A stretch of DNA of 64,000 nt from Hetaerina americana (lineage: Eukaryota; Arthropoda; Insecta; Odonata; Calopterygidae). The stretch lies in NCBI GenBank assembly GCA_022747635.1, contig JAKTNV010000001.1, positions 26,552,490 through 26,616,489 on the forward strand, in the 5' to 3' direction. Position 1 is the first letter of the stretch; every line of letters begins with the position of its first letter. A model generated the notes under the pieces. The model was not told the origin of the DNA. It was given only the letters and a program-made list of their open reading frames with translations, and searched no databases. Of the stretch, positions 24,467 to 37,100 are shown piece by piece. The position numbers and the translations under genes were made by a program.

Positions 24467-27400
24467 GCTAATTGAATACCTGCAGCTCTTCCCTCCTTTG
24501 GAAATTCAATGATGACCACTAAGAGTGATATTCATGTCATGCCTTGAGTAACTGAAGTCATATTCTAGAGCATTTAATTTGTTTATATCATTGATTGGAT
24601 GGTAGGCATGTGTATAATTTAACATTTCAATTCTGCATGACGTCAATGCTGAATTTTACTGGTAAAAATTAATTTATATGTATAGTATTGTTACAAAGTT
24701 CTGCTTTTCACATGGATTATACTTCCTAAATCCATTGACATATGGTGCTTATGTAAGTTGGCATGGGAAAAGTTAAGTTTCACCCTAGTTTATTGTGTGT
24801 TATCGTATACCTATTTTGCTAAGTTAATAAATGTGAAATGATTTAAGTTTCTGTTGTAGGAAAAATGTTAACACAGTCCTTTCACTGATGTGATGATTTC
24901 AGATGTTAAAAACCACAGGTTTTGCAATTAGCTACTCATGTGGACATTTCATGTTATTCCCATTTCATATGATATTTGAAGGCTTTTTGCTGTAGCTCTG
25001 TAATTCTATCCTTTTATTTATTTCCTTCGTTTAAAAGAGCAATAACAATAATTAGTATTCAAATATTAATTCTCAGACCCAATAACTTGATGTGAAACCT
25101 TGCATAGGGAATCCATATGGAATAATTAATGTAAAACAACATTTTTACATTGACAATAATGAAAATCTTTTCAATAGGCCCAATTAAGTAATCAAATGAG
25201 TTATGTGGCCTAATTTAACCGGAAGACACCAAAGTGGAATCATAAGTGATCAAACCTTATGCCATAGTTTTGTTAATTAGAGCCTCTTTAACATCAGGTT
25301 CTAATATAAGATTACATGGTAGGTGGTAATCAAGGCTATGTATATATGCCTTTGAAGTAATTTAGATTATGTGGTTTTGAAGTCCCTCTGTGTATTTCCC
25401 CGTGCTGTAAAATATCCTTTTACCAATATGTCAATTGCCTAATTAAGATGAAGCCATGAGGTATGTCTAAAAATATTATGTAAATATCTAATTGAAATAG
25501 GGAAAAATTTGGTTAATCCAAGGGACCTTTGTTTGTTACAAATATGTATGTTTTTCTAGTTCCTTTGTTGCAAAAACTTAAGTGCCAATATTGTTAACGA
25601 TATCTTTCCTTTGCTTAATTTATTTTGTGTTGTGATATGACATGATACCAGACGTAGGTTAATTATTGTCTCCCACTTTTCAGTTGGGTGTTTCATTAAG
25701 ATGTTATAATATTTTCAGTTATCGTATTTGATAGCTTTTTTACCAATTCAGAAATGTAAATTTAGTCCATAAAAAGTATAAATTACTGATCTCATGTATA
25801 TCAAGTGTAGTTGAGAAGAGGTTTGGAGAAACTTGGATGCATTCTTGTAACTTGGCATAAATCAATTTAAGTTGTGTGTACCTCTTTATGAAATGTATAA
25901 CCTTAAAAATATATCTCTCAGTTATACTGCATGATTATATAACATGGTTAAATTGGCATACTTTCTTTTTTATTTGCCCTTTAAACTAAACTATATTAAT
26001 GAGTTGACTTAAATCTTATCATTAATATAAACCTTGTATAGTAAACAATAAATGATGCACCAAATATCCTGTGAGCTTAATTGATTGGTAATTATAAACA
26101 GATGTCATATATATTGAGTTATACTAATGAATTTCTGGGCATTACAAATCAGTCGTTATTTGAGAAGCATCGTAGCCACTTTCACATTTTGTCCCAGACA
26201 AGCCAAAGCTGCCATGGTGACATATCAATGCACTAAAAAATCGCCCCTGGATTTCATTTTTTCCTTTCATTGAAATTATTTTGCTCACTCACATTCTTCA
26301 GGAAATTATCCTTATTGCTTCTGATGCTAAGACTTGTGTTATTAAGACAGTATTGTTATTGCTTTATATTTTATTGGGTATTTTGAGAGCCAAAAAGTTC
26401 TTACAATGCTGATTCATGCATGTTAATTTGGAAAATTGTAAGACAAGAAGGCTTTAGCACACAACAAATGCTTTAAATTTTCCTTTCAGAAATGTTTTAT
26501 TGAACAAAAAAGAAATAAAGTGTTAGATGGTCATAGAAGTTTTTTCAAATTGTAAATTTCACTTCCTTAATTCATTATGTGTAGCAATCTATAATTGATG
26601 TATACTTTTGTCTTTAGGCAGGGTTTTGATGACTGTGCCTGGACATTTTATTAAAAATGTCTGACCTGTTGTAAGGATTCAATACTTAGTGAATAATTGT
26701 CAAATAAGGCCTAATACAGGCTCACATTCCCATCTGGTTTACCTATAGGAAATGTAGAATGATGACTGTAATGAAAGAACCGGTGACAAAAGAACTCCAT
26801 TTATTTATTATTTTATGTTGCTGTGGTATGCTTTTAAACTCTACACATCACTCATGAAGTAATCGTTTGAACAGCTCACTTCGTCGATGCATTTACATCC
26901 TTGATATAATTAAAATATTTTGAACACATTTGTGGGTAATGTTGATATTGGTATGTCAGTATGCTGAGGAATGTGAAAGTTTTATTGTTCCAGTTTATAT
27001 TTTACCTCTTCCAGTGTAAGTCAAAATGTTTCCTTGACACAATATCAAAACATTTTGTAAATAAATGTTAGTTTTTTTACAACTAGTATAAAACTGTAAA
27101 ATTGCACCTGTGCACCCATTGCATATAACTGCATAAGTGATTTGTATGCATTTTCTCTGTGTGTATCAATTTTTGTTGACTTTTTAGATATTTATGTTTG
27201 TACAGGATTAAAATATAGCGGCAAATATAAAAATGTATTTTTTCATTTGTGAAAAATTTTATATGCATTTTCACAAATTTTTGAGCAAGTGGTGAAATTA
27301 ATATTACCATTACTATGGTACTTAAAACCTAAAAATATCCATAGTATGTAAAGCTACAAGTTGTTATTTATCTCCTCAATCAAGTAGGTTTTTACAATTT

Positions 27401-28200
27401 GAGTATTTTCATATTGTTACCCTAACTATGAAAAGAGTAGCAATACAAATTTGAGATATACTTATGTGATTTATGAAGATTTTGAATCTTTTAATTGTAT
27501 GTAATTGGTGTTATATAGTGTATGTGCTGCTGGGCCACAGCAAGTTTATTATTCTAAACATTATACATATAGATTTATAAAATTGTTAGAATAAATTATT
27601 TCATCCATGGATTAAACTTATGTTCAGATTGCTATAGGGTTAAATGTGTGAGGTACTGCAAATGCAACCCAAGTAAACTGTTATTCTGTGATAAGTTGTA
27701 CTGATGACATAAAGTATTTAATAGCTTGCCTATTTTAGAAAAATGCCTTCTCAGTCATCATTGTAAAATATTCATATGTATTATATCCATTTTCTTGCAT
27801 AACTTGGAATGTATATTAGAGAAAATACTCTATTGTTAATATGTCAGGAACCAGTTTGCTTCAAAAATGTGTTACACAAAGATTGTTGTGTTTGTACATT
27901 TAATATCACTCTTTTGAATGGATCACCTTATGATCTGCATCAATGGATAAATTGGAACCTGCTCCGCGGCTGATGAGAAGATTGCAGTCTTTGATTCTTA
28001 CTGTCACAATAGATCATATTCCTGAGACAAAAAATGAAATTGTAGTCTTTGGTTTCCTACTGTACTGTTCTATCTCATTCCTGAGACAAAATCAATTGGT
28101 CTTATTTGCATTAGTTTATTGAAGTTTGCTATTTTTTATTATTATTCATTCCATTAGAATTATTGAGTATTGTCTCTAAATAAAAGGCATACCTGTCAGC
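24467..28200 (+). other. Rop: Probable long 3' UTR of Rop
   Basis: About 3.7 kb of AT-rich sequence without recognisable genes or transposons, in contrast to the flanking introns. AATAAA hexamers lie at 24826, 26047, 26514 and 28179, among others. Pumilio-type TGTAAATA octamers occur near 25481 and 27055. The hexamer at 28179 is followed by GT-rich sequence, making it a candidate distal poly(A) site. Long 3' UTRs are usual for neuronal genes; the actual end is inferred, not seen. Confidence 0.45.
24826..24831 (+). promoter_or_regulatory. Candidate proximal poly(A) signal of Rop
   Basis: AATAAA 360 nt after the stop codon. It would give a short 3' UTR isoform. Only the hexamer supports it. 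Confidence 0.4.
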
Positions 28201-30001
28201 TAAATATTGTTTCTTTTACCTGAAAACTAGTGTCCTTGTTTTTAATACTCTGTTGTTGGCATTACAGTTTTGGATACATTGTCCTGAGCGTGAATCAACC
28301 ATTAGCAGTACTTTACAATGGGGTAATTGTGGCATCTTTTGTTAAGCAGATTTGTTTATTGTTTCAGGTGATAATTTAAAATAAATCCTATTCAATACTC
28401 AAGGCTTAATACAAAAACAATTAAAACTTTATTAATATATACATATATATTGTGGTTATCACAGTATGTAATGACCAAGACTGTCCAGAGTTACCTAGTA
28501 ACATGACATGACTATAGACACATTTTGAATAATAGTCTATGCTAACCTTGTGGAGAGTAAGCTTTTTGAATTCATTATAGAAATAATGCCAATTTTGCAC
28601 ATTTTAATAAATTAACGCATCAAGAAGGAGCCATGATTTTTTTCCATTTCTATTCAGAAAAGCATGTATACCATTCAGCATTAGTAGACAATAACAATTT
28701 CAAGTTATTGCCAACTATGTGTTGGAGAGTTAAAGAGCAGGTGCATAATGTTTAACTCAGTACAAGCTCTTACCGCTGATTGAAATGTGGTGGAAAATTA
28801 TGGGAATGGTGGAGAATGGAGAAAATAAGTTGGACAGAGAGGAAGAAAACCAAATGTAATTTGTTATCTTTGGATCTCTATGTATCACAGGATATTTAGC
28901 ATATCCTGCCAGAAGCAGTTCTTTGGGATACAAACTAATAATGAAACCTTTTTTACAGATAGGATACCAGAAATACTTTATGCAGGTCAACTTCGGCATT
29001 TTTGGTATCTTAAGACACTATGTGCGTGTTCATGGAAAAAACTAGAATGTGCTGATTATCACTCTGACCTTTACCTGACCTGACTTTCCTACCTTCTTTT
29101 GTAATCCCTCCAACACTCAATAATCTCTTTTCTTCCTCCATGCAATTATATTTTCAGTGTAAAGGTAAAAAATTAAAATATTGTCAAAAACTGCATTAAC
29201 AAAGACCTTGGCCTGTTGTTTCATATTATTCATTTCCAATATGCTTGAGCCAATACAAACTTTTCAGTGCCTAATTTACACTTTCTTTTTACCTTAAGCT
29301 CCTGGGTGGAATGGTTTTTCCATATAAAATTCCTCATTCAGTGGTCATATTTAAATGTATTATTCATATATAAACAGGTTACTGAACTGATTCATTTTTT
29401 GCAGACAAATTTACTCTTATTAGATTTCTGGCTTTATTTCACCAATGCATTACACCCCAACATTTTCTTTTCTTTGGACTCGCCTACAAACAATAATTCA
29501 TCTGCCAAATGACTTCAGCATTGTTCAAGTAATCGTTTTCATTCTTATGTTCACAATAATTTTTTTCATGAACAGATTAATTATTGCATGCATATTTTTA
29601 TACTGTATCTCGCTAATCTTCCTACTGCATGCTATCAATTATTATCAACATTTTCCAATACTCCTTTCTCCCCTTCACCAACATTTTCTCTACTATACAT
29701 ACTATTCATACATTTCACCATAAATTCATATCTAAATCAATCTATCAATTAATTACATATGTTAAATTCATGACCTCCCACAGTCAGCATATTTTCATAC
29801 AGGTGGACCTGTAAGAATTGTGCAAACCTGTAAGATTTGTGCAAAGATTGATTGAAAGGAAATATTTTCTCGTAAAAGTTGCATCTCACATTCTCCTTCT
29901 TAAGGTGCCAAAAAGAACCGCTTTGATGTCCCTGGGAACACTTATCTAATGCCCTTGGGTTCAATTCTACCTTGACCAGACTCCTTCACAAACTACTAAT
30001 A
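28201..30001. other. Intergenic, no gene seen
   Basis: AT-rich. Short open frames (for example 28757-28999 minus, 29267-29512 plus) have no recognisable motif, no supporting splice structure and compositions typical of chance frames. No repeat family identified. Confidence 0.5.
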
Positions 30002-30536
30002 CATTTTGTATAAAAAGTATCGGGAAAAGTTCCGGAAAAATAATTTATTTCAGATATTGCTACAATGCCTCAAAATTCTTCAAATCATATCCCTTGAGCA
30101 CTGAAAAACTTTTGCCAAAGGCTTTCCAACGACTCGAAGGCTCCCTGGTAGGCGGATTCAGGAAGGTTTTTAAGGGTGCGTGTGCAAGCTTCTTTAACGG
30201 CACTTAGGGTCCCATGATAATGTCCTTTGAGGGAGGATTTCACTTTTGGGAATAGCAAGTATACACTGGTGCCAAGTTGGAACTTTATGGGCTTTGGGGA
30301 ATCGTCGAGGTGTCTTTTTCGTCAGATAGTGGACTACCTTGGAGCCTCAAGCATTCAAGACCTTCAGGACGAGATCTTTCGCATCACCAAATTTTCATTG
30401 ATAATGGCTTGCACTGCCATTTCATCAATGCGAATATGATCTGCGGTCATATGCACACTTTACCGACAGTCTGAATTCAGCACTTCCCGCATGTGTCAGG
30501 AAAAACTTGTTACCGATACTTTTTATACAAACCTTG
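30002..30536 (-). mobile_element. Internally deleted mariner (535 bp)
   Basis: Inverted ends CATTTTGTATAAAAAGTATC on the left and CAAGGTTTGTATAAAAAGTA on the complement of the right, flanked by TA (30000-30001, 30537-30538). Internal sequence 30155-30250 matches the remnant at 14160-14260. The transposase is reduced to short pieces, so it is a deletion derivative. Confidence 0.85.
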
Positions 30537-30538
30537 TA

Positions 30539-31758
30539 TTGTCTCGTAATTGTATGGTGGTATCTAACGGATAGGGTGGGTAAACCATAAGGTTAATTTT
30601 GTCACTCTCGTATGTAAATTGAACTTTAAATTGAAAGACCATTTAAAAAATAACTTTAAATTAACAAGAAAGGCACAATACGTTGAAGCAAGTGTACAAT
30701 ATTATTTATTGGGCTCAGTGTTTAGTGTCATCTGCAATGATTTTATATATCATATGAAAATTTCAAATGAAAAATATTTTATTGCCTTAACCAGACTTCA
30801 ATCCTTTGGTTCCATTCCTGGATAATTTTTAATATGCCAATGTGGTGATCGTTACCATACTAAGAAGGAATATACTTTTCAGACTCCGATTTTTCAACCA
30901 AGTATAACAGAGAAGATCATCCCGTCGATTTACGCGATTGAATAAAAAAAATACCATATGATTGAATGATGTAAATATAACTCTACGGAATTGGATGAAA
31001 AGAGACCTTTAAACCCATGTTTAGTTCAAACCTCGTTCCTCTATTCATCAACCTTTTCTAAATTTCCAATCTATATTTGGCATCAATTTGACCCCTAAAC
31101 CCCGCTACCACTATGCTTCCAGAGGTTTCTGGAACTGGTGTTCTTACTAGCAGAAGGAAAAAATTAGGTAAAATCATTCAGGGTAGTGACGAATCGACCG
31201 TTCTGACATTAAAGTGATTGACATATATTATTAATCGGGGCAAATGTACCACATTACTTAGGAATTGAAAAGAATGACGATAATTGAATTACTACAACTC
31301 AAATCAATGCTTTCAGCATGAATGAAAATGCAATATCACAAGGTGAATATCAACAAAAGCCAATGTATTCAAGCGCGAGATTGAGATTCCGCGAAGATTA
31401 TCGTAGGTTTTGTTTACAAACCTTCAAATTAAGCATAGATTTTTATTCATGTTGAACTTCTTCGTAAATTGCTTTCGCTCTTTTAGAAAGAGTTCAGAGG
31501 CATGGCAACTTCATGTGGCACGACTCTGGCCTGGTTTGTTGAGTCAGCCTACAGTGTTGAATAGACAATAAGAATTATCAAAAATAAGATGAATCATGTG
31601 ATAGATATTATTGGTTGTTGCCAAAGAGGTTTCTTTCAGTCGGTGGAAACAGCATCGACGAGTTTAGTCGAAGCACAACCAAATCAAAAAGGCTTGAAAG
31701 ATTTCGATTGCTTTCTAATTATACATTCTCTTTAGGTCCATTAAATCGGTTGTTAATT
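30539..31758. other. Upstream region of the gustatory receptor gene, no gene seen
   Basis: AT-rich, no recognisable repeat or coding motif. The receptor reading frame is open without ATG from 31588 to 31758. An untranslated or short coding upstream exon therefore cannot be excluded, although the ATG at 31759 needs none. Confidence 0.5.
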
Positions 31759-34120
31759 ATGGGCCTGAGAAAAAGGACGCATAAAGAAAAGGACCGAGTA
31801 TACGTTCACCTCAGGCCGATTGCTGTTGCGAGTCGTATTTTGGGAATCTTTCCGGCGGGTGGTGTTCTCGGTAAAGATGGGCGACACCTCACCAAAATTC
31901 CTATTTTGAAGAGAATAGGGAAGTACTTCACCGTGGTTCACCCCGTCCACCTTTGGGATTTTGCTTTGGCCCTCACATTTATGTTCAATATTTTTTCCAT
32001 CTTAATGCACGCTGGGAAAATATCTTCCACGACCACGATTCCCGATGCAACAAAGCAACTAGAAGGCTGTTTGACTATTGAACCGAAAATACCTCCTCAA
32101 GAACTTCCTGCAGTCGCGTACCCAAACCAGCACGAAAAACCGCCAGGCTTTTATAGCGCGACACATAGTTACTCCAGCCACTCCGTCTGGAAGCATATTG
32201 ATAAGTACCTTGAGCCTTCTCCCCGAGGTGATTCAACTGCGAAGAAGGACCCAGAGGATTACACCGGCGACACCAAAGCTCAAAATCAAAACGAGTTAGG
32301 TCAATTTAGTCCTGCGGCCAGAAGTGAGAATGGTAGTATGCACCGTCTTGATCAACCTCCGCGGGAATTGGACGGAAGAGGTGGTCAAAGTTTCAATCCT
32401 CCACAACTCTTCCAGATGTTCCGAGATTCATCAAGGAGGCGCATTTTAACACTTAACACTCGAAAAACTGAAGTAACTTTTGTTATTTCAACAAAAGAAT
32501 CTCTACATCCGGCGGCGTGGCATTCTGAAAGTGACCCAAGAGACCTGAGGGAATTGAAGAAAAAATATGCACCAAGATATTTCACAAGGTTTACTCAAAT
32601 ATCTAAGGTCAAGAGGGAACGAGTGAATGCGTCACGACGGGCCTCGGTAAATAATGACGTCGTAGAGATTTGGCTGAGATCTTCAGACGAACGCTGGAGG
32701 AACTCTAAACCAGTAAACGGCACCGTTAAGAAAACTTCAAGTTTGGTAATGAAAGCGTCCACTGGTTTCACCTACATTGGGATTGTCTGCCAAGCTCTTT
32801 TATTCATTGTGGCCCGGGCGTTTGCCTGGAAGACTTTCTGTTTGATCGCCATGATGGAGGACTTGTCCGATGCATTGCGATCGATCGAACGGCAGGGGCG
32901 CGGTAAATCAAGGAAATTCGAGCCTCGTATGTCTCGCGTTCAACTGGGACTTATTTCTGGCAGCCGGGACGTCAATGGCATTCCACGAGTGACTTTCTAC
33001 GAAGAAACTCATGTTACTGAAAATGGTGCAGGGAAAAACGTAGAACTGCAAACCTCGCCTCAAATAACTTCTACATCCACTTCAGATGGAACTGGTTTTC
33101 TGATGTGTCTGCGGAGAGGTTGTCATTCACTGGCTCTTGGGCATTTAAAATGTTCCACATGTTTGCCTCGGAGGTCCATGAGAAGTAGAATTATTCCCAC
33201 CCATCGATGGGGACTTAAAGGATTCTGGAACGTATGCTGCCTTAAGCAAAGCCAGAAAAGGGTAAGTGCGGCGAAAGTCCAGGATACACCTCTATCGACG
33301 GGTGGGAAGGGAGGGTTACCAAAACTTTTCTTCGACAGAAGTGAAGTGGAGTGGCGGAATACTTCAACCAATCGTAGGACGGAGACAAAGAGAAGGATTC
33401 TCCGACACCATGTCCGGAGGAAACCTCTTGACCTTTTCCCAACCGTATCCTTTGTCGCATATTTGATCTTGGTGTTTTGGCTTATCCTCTTCTATACGCG
33501 ATTTTTCCTCACGGGGGAGCCGTCGAATCCGGCATTTGAGATCCAGTCGGGAGAAGCCGTCCCATGCGGTGAAGGCGGCTCGGAACCGACCACAAGGCAG
33601 GGAGATGGCCTTGCGGTGAACAAAGACCGAGGGTCTTCGGAAAATAGTGCATCTAATTCATACTGGTTTCGCAGGCAGCGACGTGCCGTCAGTTCATGGC
33701 CGCATCGAACTCGTCCAACCTCAGCGGCTGATTCGATTGCCAGAGAAAATATCGGAAAGAATAGTGAAAAGCACTCGGAAACCCAACGAGCTCTTTTCGA
33801 TGAATCTATTCACCAGAATTATCCCAAAGCTCAATCTTCTGAAAAGTTGGGTACTCCATCAGAGTCCGAGGATGAATTCAAAAACAGACCCGATTGGGTC
33901 CATCAATTTGGCGTATCACTTCAGTATTTTCTGTGGATAGCCAGTGTGGCCCTAACTTCATCGTACTTTTATCTGCATGTGGTGCAAGTTCTCTTTTTTC
34001 TTTTCGAGGCCAGTGCTTTATTCCAGCGGGTCGATGCTCTTATTAAGAAGCAACTGGAGCAATATATCGGGATGGAAAGTGGAGGACCCGCAATAATTCA
34101 TCGAGAAGGAGGCATGTCAG
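31759..34120 (+). CDS. Gustatory receptor exon 1 (residues 1-788)
   Basis: A single 2.36-kb open exon carrying membrane segments 1 to 4 and three large loop insertions. The chosen start is the first ATG of a frame open from 31588. The chosen donor is CAG/GTTTTG at 34121 (phase 1), which fits the next exon; A/GTGGAG at 34078 is a phase-compatible alternative. Potential N-glycosylation sites are N191 (NGS) and N320 (NGT) in the first, presumably extracellular loop. RRQRR lies at 638-642. TM4 is followed by FLFEASALFQRVDALIKKQL, typical of the family. Confidence 0.85.
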
Positions 34121-37100
34121 GTTTTGCAATTTTCTTCTCTTTTGTGTCTCAGAAACTCGCTAAAATAGCATGCCATTCCCGTGGAAAATTTTAATCATTC
34201 ATCATTCGAATTTAAAAATGTTCGCGTAAATAGCTCTAAGGAATATTTTTAACTAAATTTTTCAACAAGGAAAGCATATCAGAAGTTATCCCCGATGCGG
34301 TATCTTCCTCGAGTTTGTTAGTCTAACATTCGTATTTTTGGCATAAGTATGGTCGTGAAATTTAAGCGAATATCTTTTATTCTTGAATAATCTCCCTTTA
34401 TTTTGCTATATATTATTTGCTATATCAAATAAATTTCTGATGATACCAGTCGAAATGGTTCATATTCACACTCATATTTCCATGGTTGTTACAGGGCCAA
34501 CTGGCGGATTTAGAAATGATCATTTTGGGTGCAGACCGCTTCATTCACGCTTGGAAACTTTGCGTCTTCTGCGTGCCTCTATCTGCTCATTGATCATGGG
34601 CACAGGGGCCCCCATAAAGGTAAACATGAACTGCAGAGAATTTCATTGGAACCAGGATGTAAATTAAGAAACTATTTAATCATAATTCTTGTTATTTACG
34701 GAGACCAAATACTACAATAGATTTCAATTCTTTTCTCAAAGTTCAAGAACGATTTCAAGAATATTGCATTGATTATTGATGTATTTTGCATTTAACAACA
34801 AAATTTATCTTCTCTATAAATTGTAATTGCCTCGCAAAATTAGTTCTAAATAAATTTTTAAAAAGTCGTTTTCAAATACTGAGGGTAAATGCATTACGCT
34901 GACAAGATAACCTAGTCGTAACTTGTTCAAAGAAGCTACCAATAATAGTTATTTACCATATTTTAACTGATGTCTTAAAATGGGGGCTTTTGAAATCAGA
35001 ATAATTATTTTAGGTTTAGTTCAATGCTGTACCGGACAATTGATAAAATGGTATTGAGAAATATTGCCAGTTGAGAGTTGCAGTGATTTGGCTTTGCTTA
35101 TTTAAGGAAAAAATGAAGTTGCTAGAAATTATTATCAAAAATATGTCATATTTTTTTATAAATTTCACCTCTTCTAGGTTATAATTCAGTGGCACGCTCA
35201 CGTTAGGAGGGAATACTCTTTAGTGAAAGCGTCTCCTTTTGAACGTATGTTAATGTATGGTGGTGCGGAAAGGAGAATATTCCTTGTATCGTTCGACGCA
35301 AGTCATGAAAACTGATACGTATTGTTGTTTTCCTTACTCTATTGAAACCTCTTAACTAAAACTAAAATATTTTCATGGAACAATTTTTCATTTGTGTATA
35401 CCTTTGATCTATTTTGTTTCCCACGCTAGGTTTTCATTTACTTTTCTTTCCACTCAATGCATCGTTTCTTTATCGTTTCAAATTAAACTAGGCCTTCACT
35501 TTAATTATACGCTGAGTACTACGATATTTCAAGAAAGGACCATATTATTGGTAAATACCTTCAAATAGTGTTTGCTGAATATTTTCTCGACAAATCCAAG
35601 CCTAAAGTAGGCATCTCTAAACTACACATGTGCAGCGTGTATAGCCTAAATATACGGGGCTCTTAAAATCAACAACGCCCGTTCTTTTGGAAACCATTTA
35701 AGTTGTGCACAGTAATTGATAGGGCGTGGGGAATAGATCTAAAAAGGGTATTATTTTTCTCGCATTCGGGTGCATTCAACGCATACGATTTTACCGATTA
35801 ATAATTATTTATAAATTGCCAATTTGGGCATCGGCCGTTGGTAACGTAAATGATGATAAATACACGTGGATTCACTTTCTCTGCAGATTCTTTGGTCTAA
35901 TTTTCTTTCTAAACTCCTTTTTTTGTTGATTTTCAAGAGAAGTCCGAGTCAACAGATTTGATTTACAATGGCTTTAAGAGTGCTCCACCCTGGAATTTCC
36001 CCATAGGAAGTAAAAACTTTTACAAAGTTAAAAATAAGGTGTTACTTCCTTACCATGCAGAATTAATTATCCCTTTTATGATCCCTTCTCTGTAGCATCA
36101 CGTGAATGTATGCGTTCTTATGGTCTACCCCTTAGATTTTCACAAAACTAATTCCTCCGTCGTCATTCATCAGACGTTCAAATTTAAAAATACTAGTTGC
36201 TCTAAAGTAATGCATGGCACTCTGAAGAAGGGGGTCCATTTTTCACCGTTGCTATGTAGGGCACATTTCTATTGTATTCACTCGTATCGTAATAAACCCT
36301 ACTCATGCGGGAAGGTTGAGTGATATGGGTTTCTTATGTTTGCATTGATGTAACCTGAGGTCACCCTGTAATAGTCTTCGTCTCAGTTCCACCATATCCC
36401 ACCTGAATCTATAATTTATATAACCTGAGGTCGTTGCACTGTGAACATTTCCTCACTCTGATTGAATTTACACTCTCCGAATGTTTTCTCATTAATTTTC
36501 GTAAACGTTTCACTGCCGGAGAAACTTCTTTCCGTGTCGACTTAAGGATGATATTGCAGACATTTTCGCAGAGAAGGAACAGACAATTAAGCTGTCTAGC
36601 ATGGAGTAAAATCAGATTTCTTATAATTTTTTAAAACACTTCTTTACATTTCATTTATTCTTTCTCAAAAAGTGGAGATATTTTATAAAAATTATAAACC
36701 ATTCGCTCAAATTGCTTGTATACACAGAAAAGTTAACTGATTTAATCTAGGCTCTGTAATAAGTATTCCTCTAGTTGAAAGGATTGAAGGTATGACCTTG
36801 GTCTGGAAGCCAAAATGCGCCAATATCCCCGCAGTGATGAATTCGAAGATTGATGAAGGATTCGGTGTGTTCCGGCGATAATATTTGACCGAAGCCTTCC
36901 TGAGCCTTCCCCAGGCTGGGATGAATCAACGAGGGCAGCCCAAGCCATTCAGTTGAAAACGCTTCGTTTTGGTGGCTGATTCTACCACATTACTTTGAGC
37001 ATTTAGTGAGGACAATGACAGAGCCAGACATAGAAACGTCAGCAACAAAATATATGAGGCACATCTCTTAATGCTACTAGTCGATTTGCAAGTTCCCCAA

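Noticed and set aside
31759..34120. Reading the loops of the giant receptor as retained introns
   Set aside because: Three long stop-free, GC-richer stretches in frame are very unlikely for introns here, and I see no suitable in-phase GT-AG pairs flanking all three.
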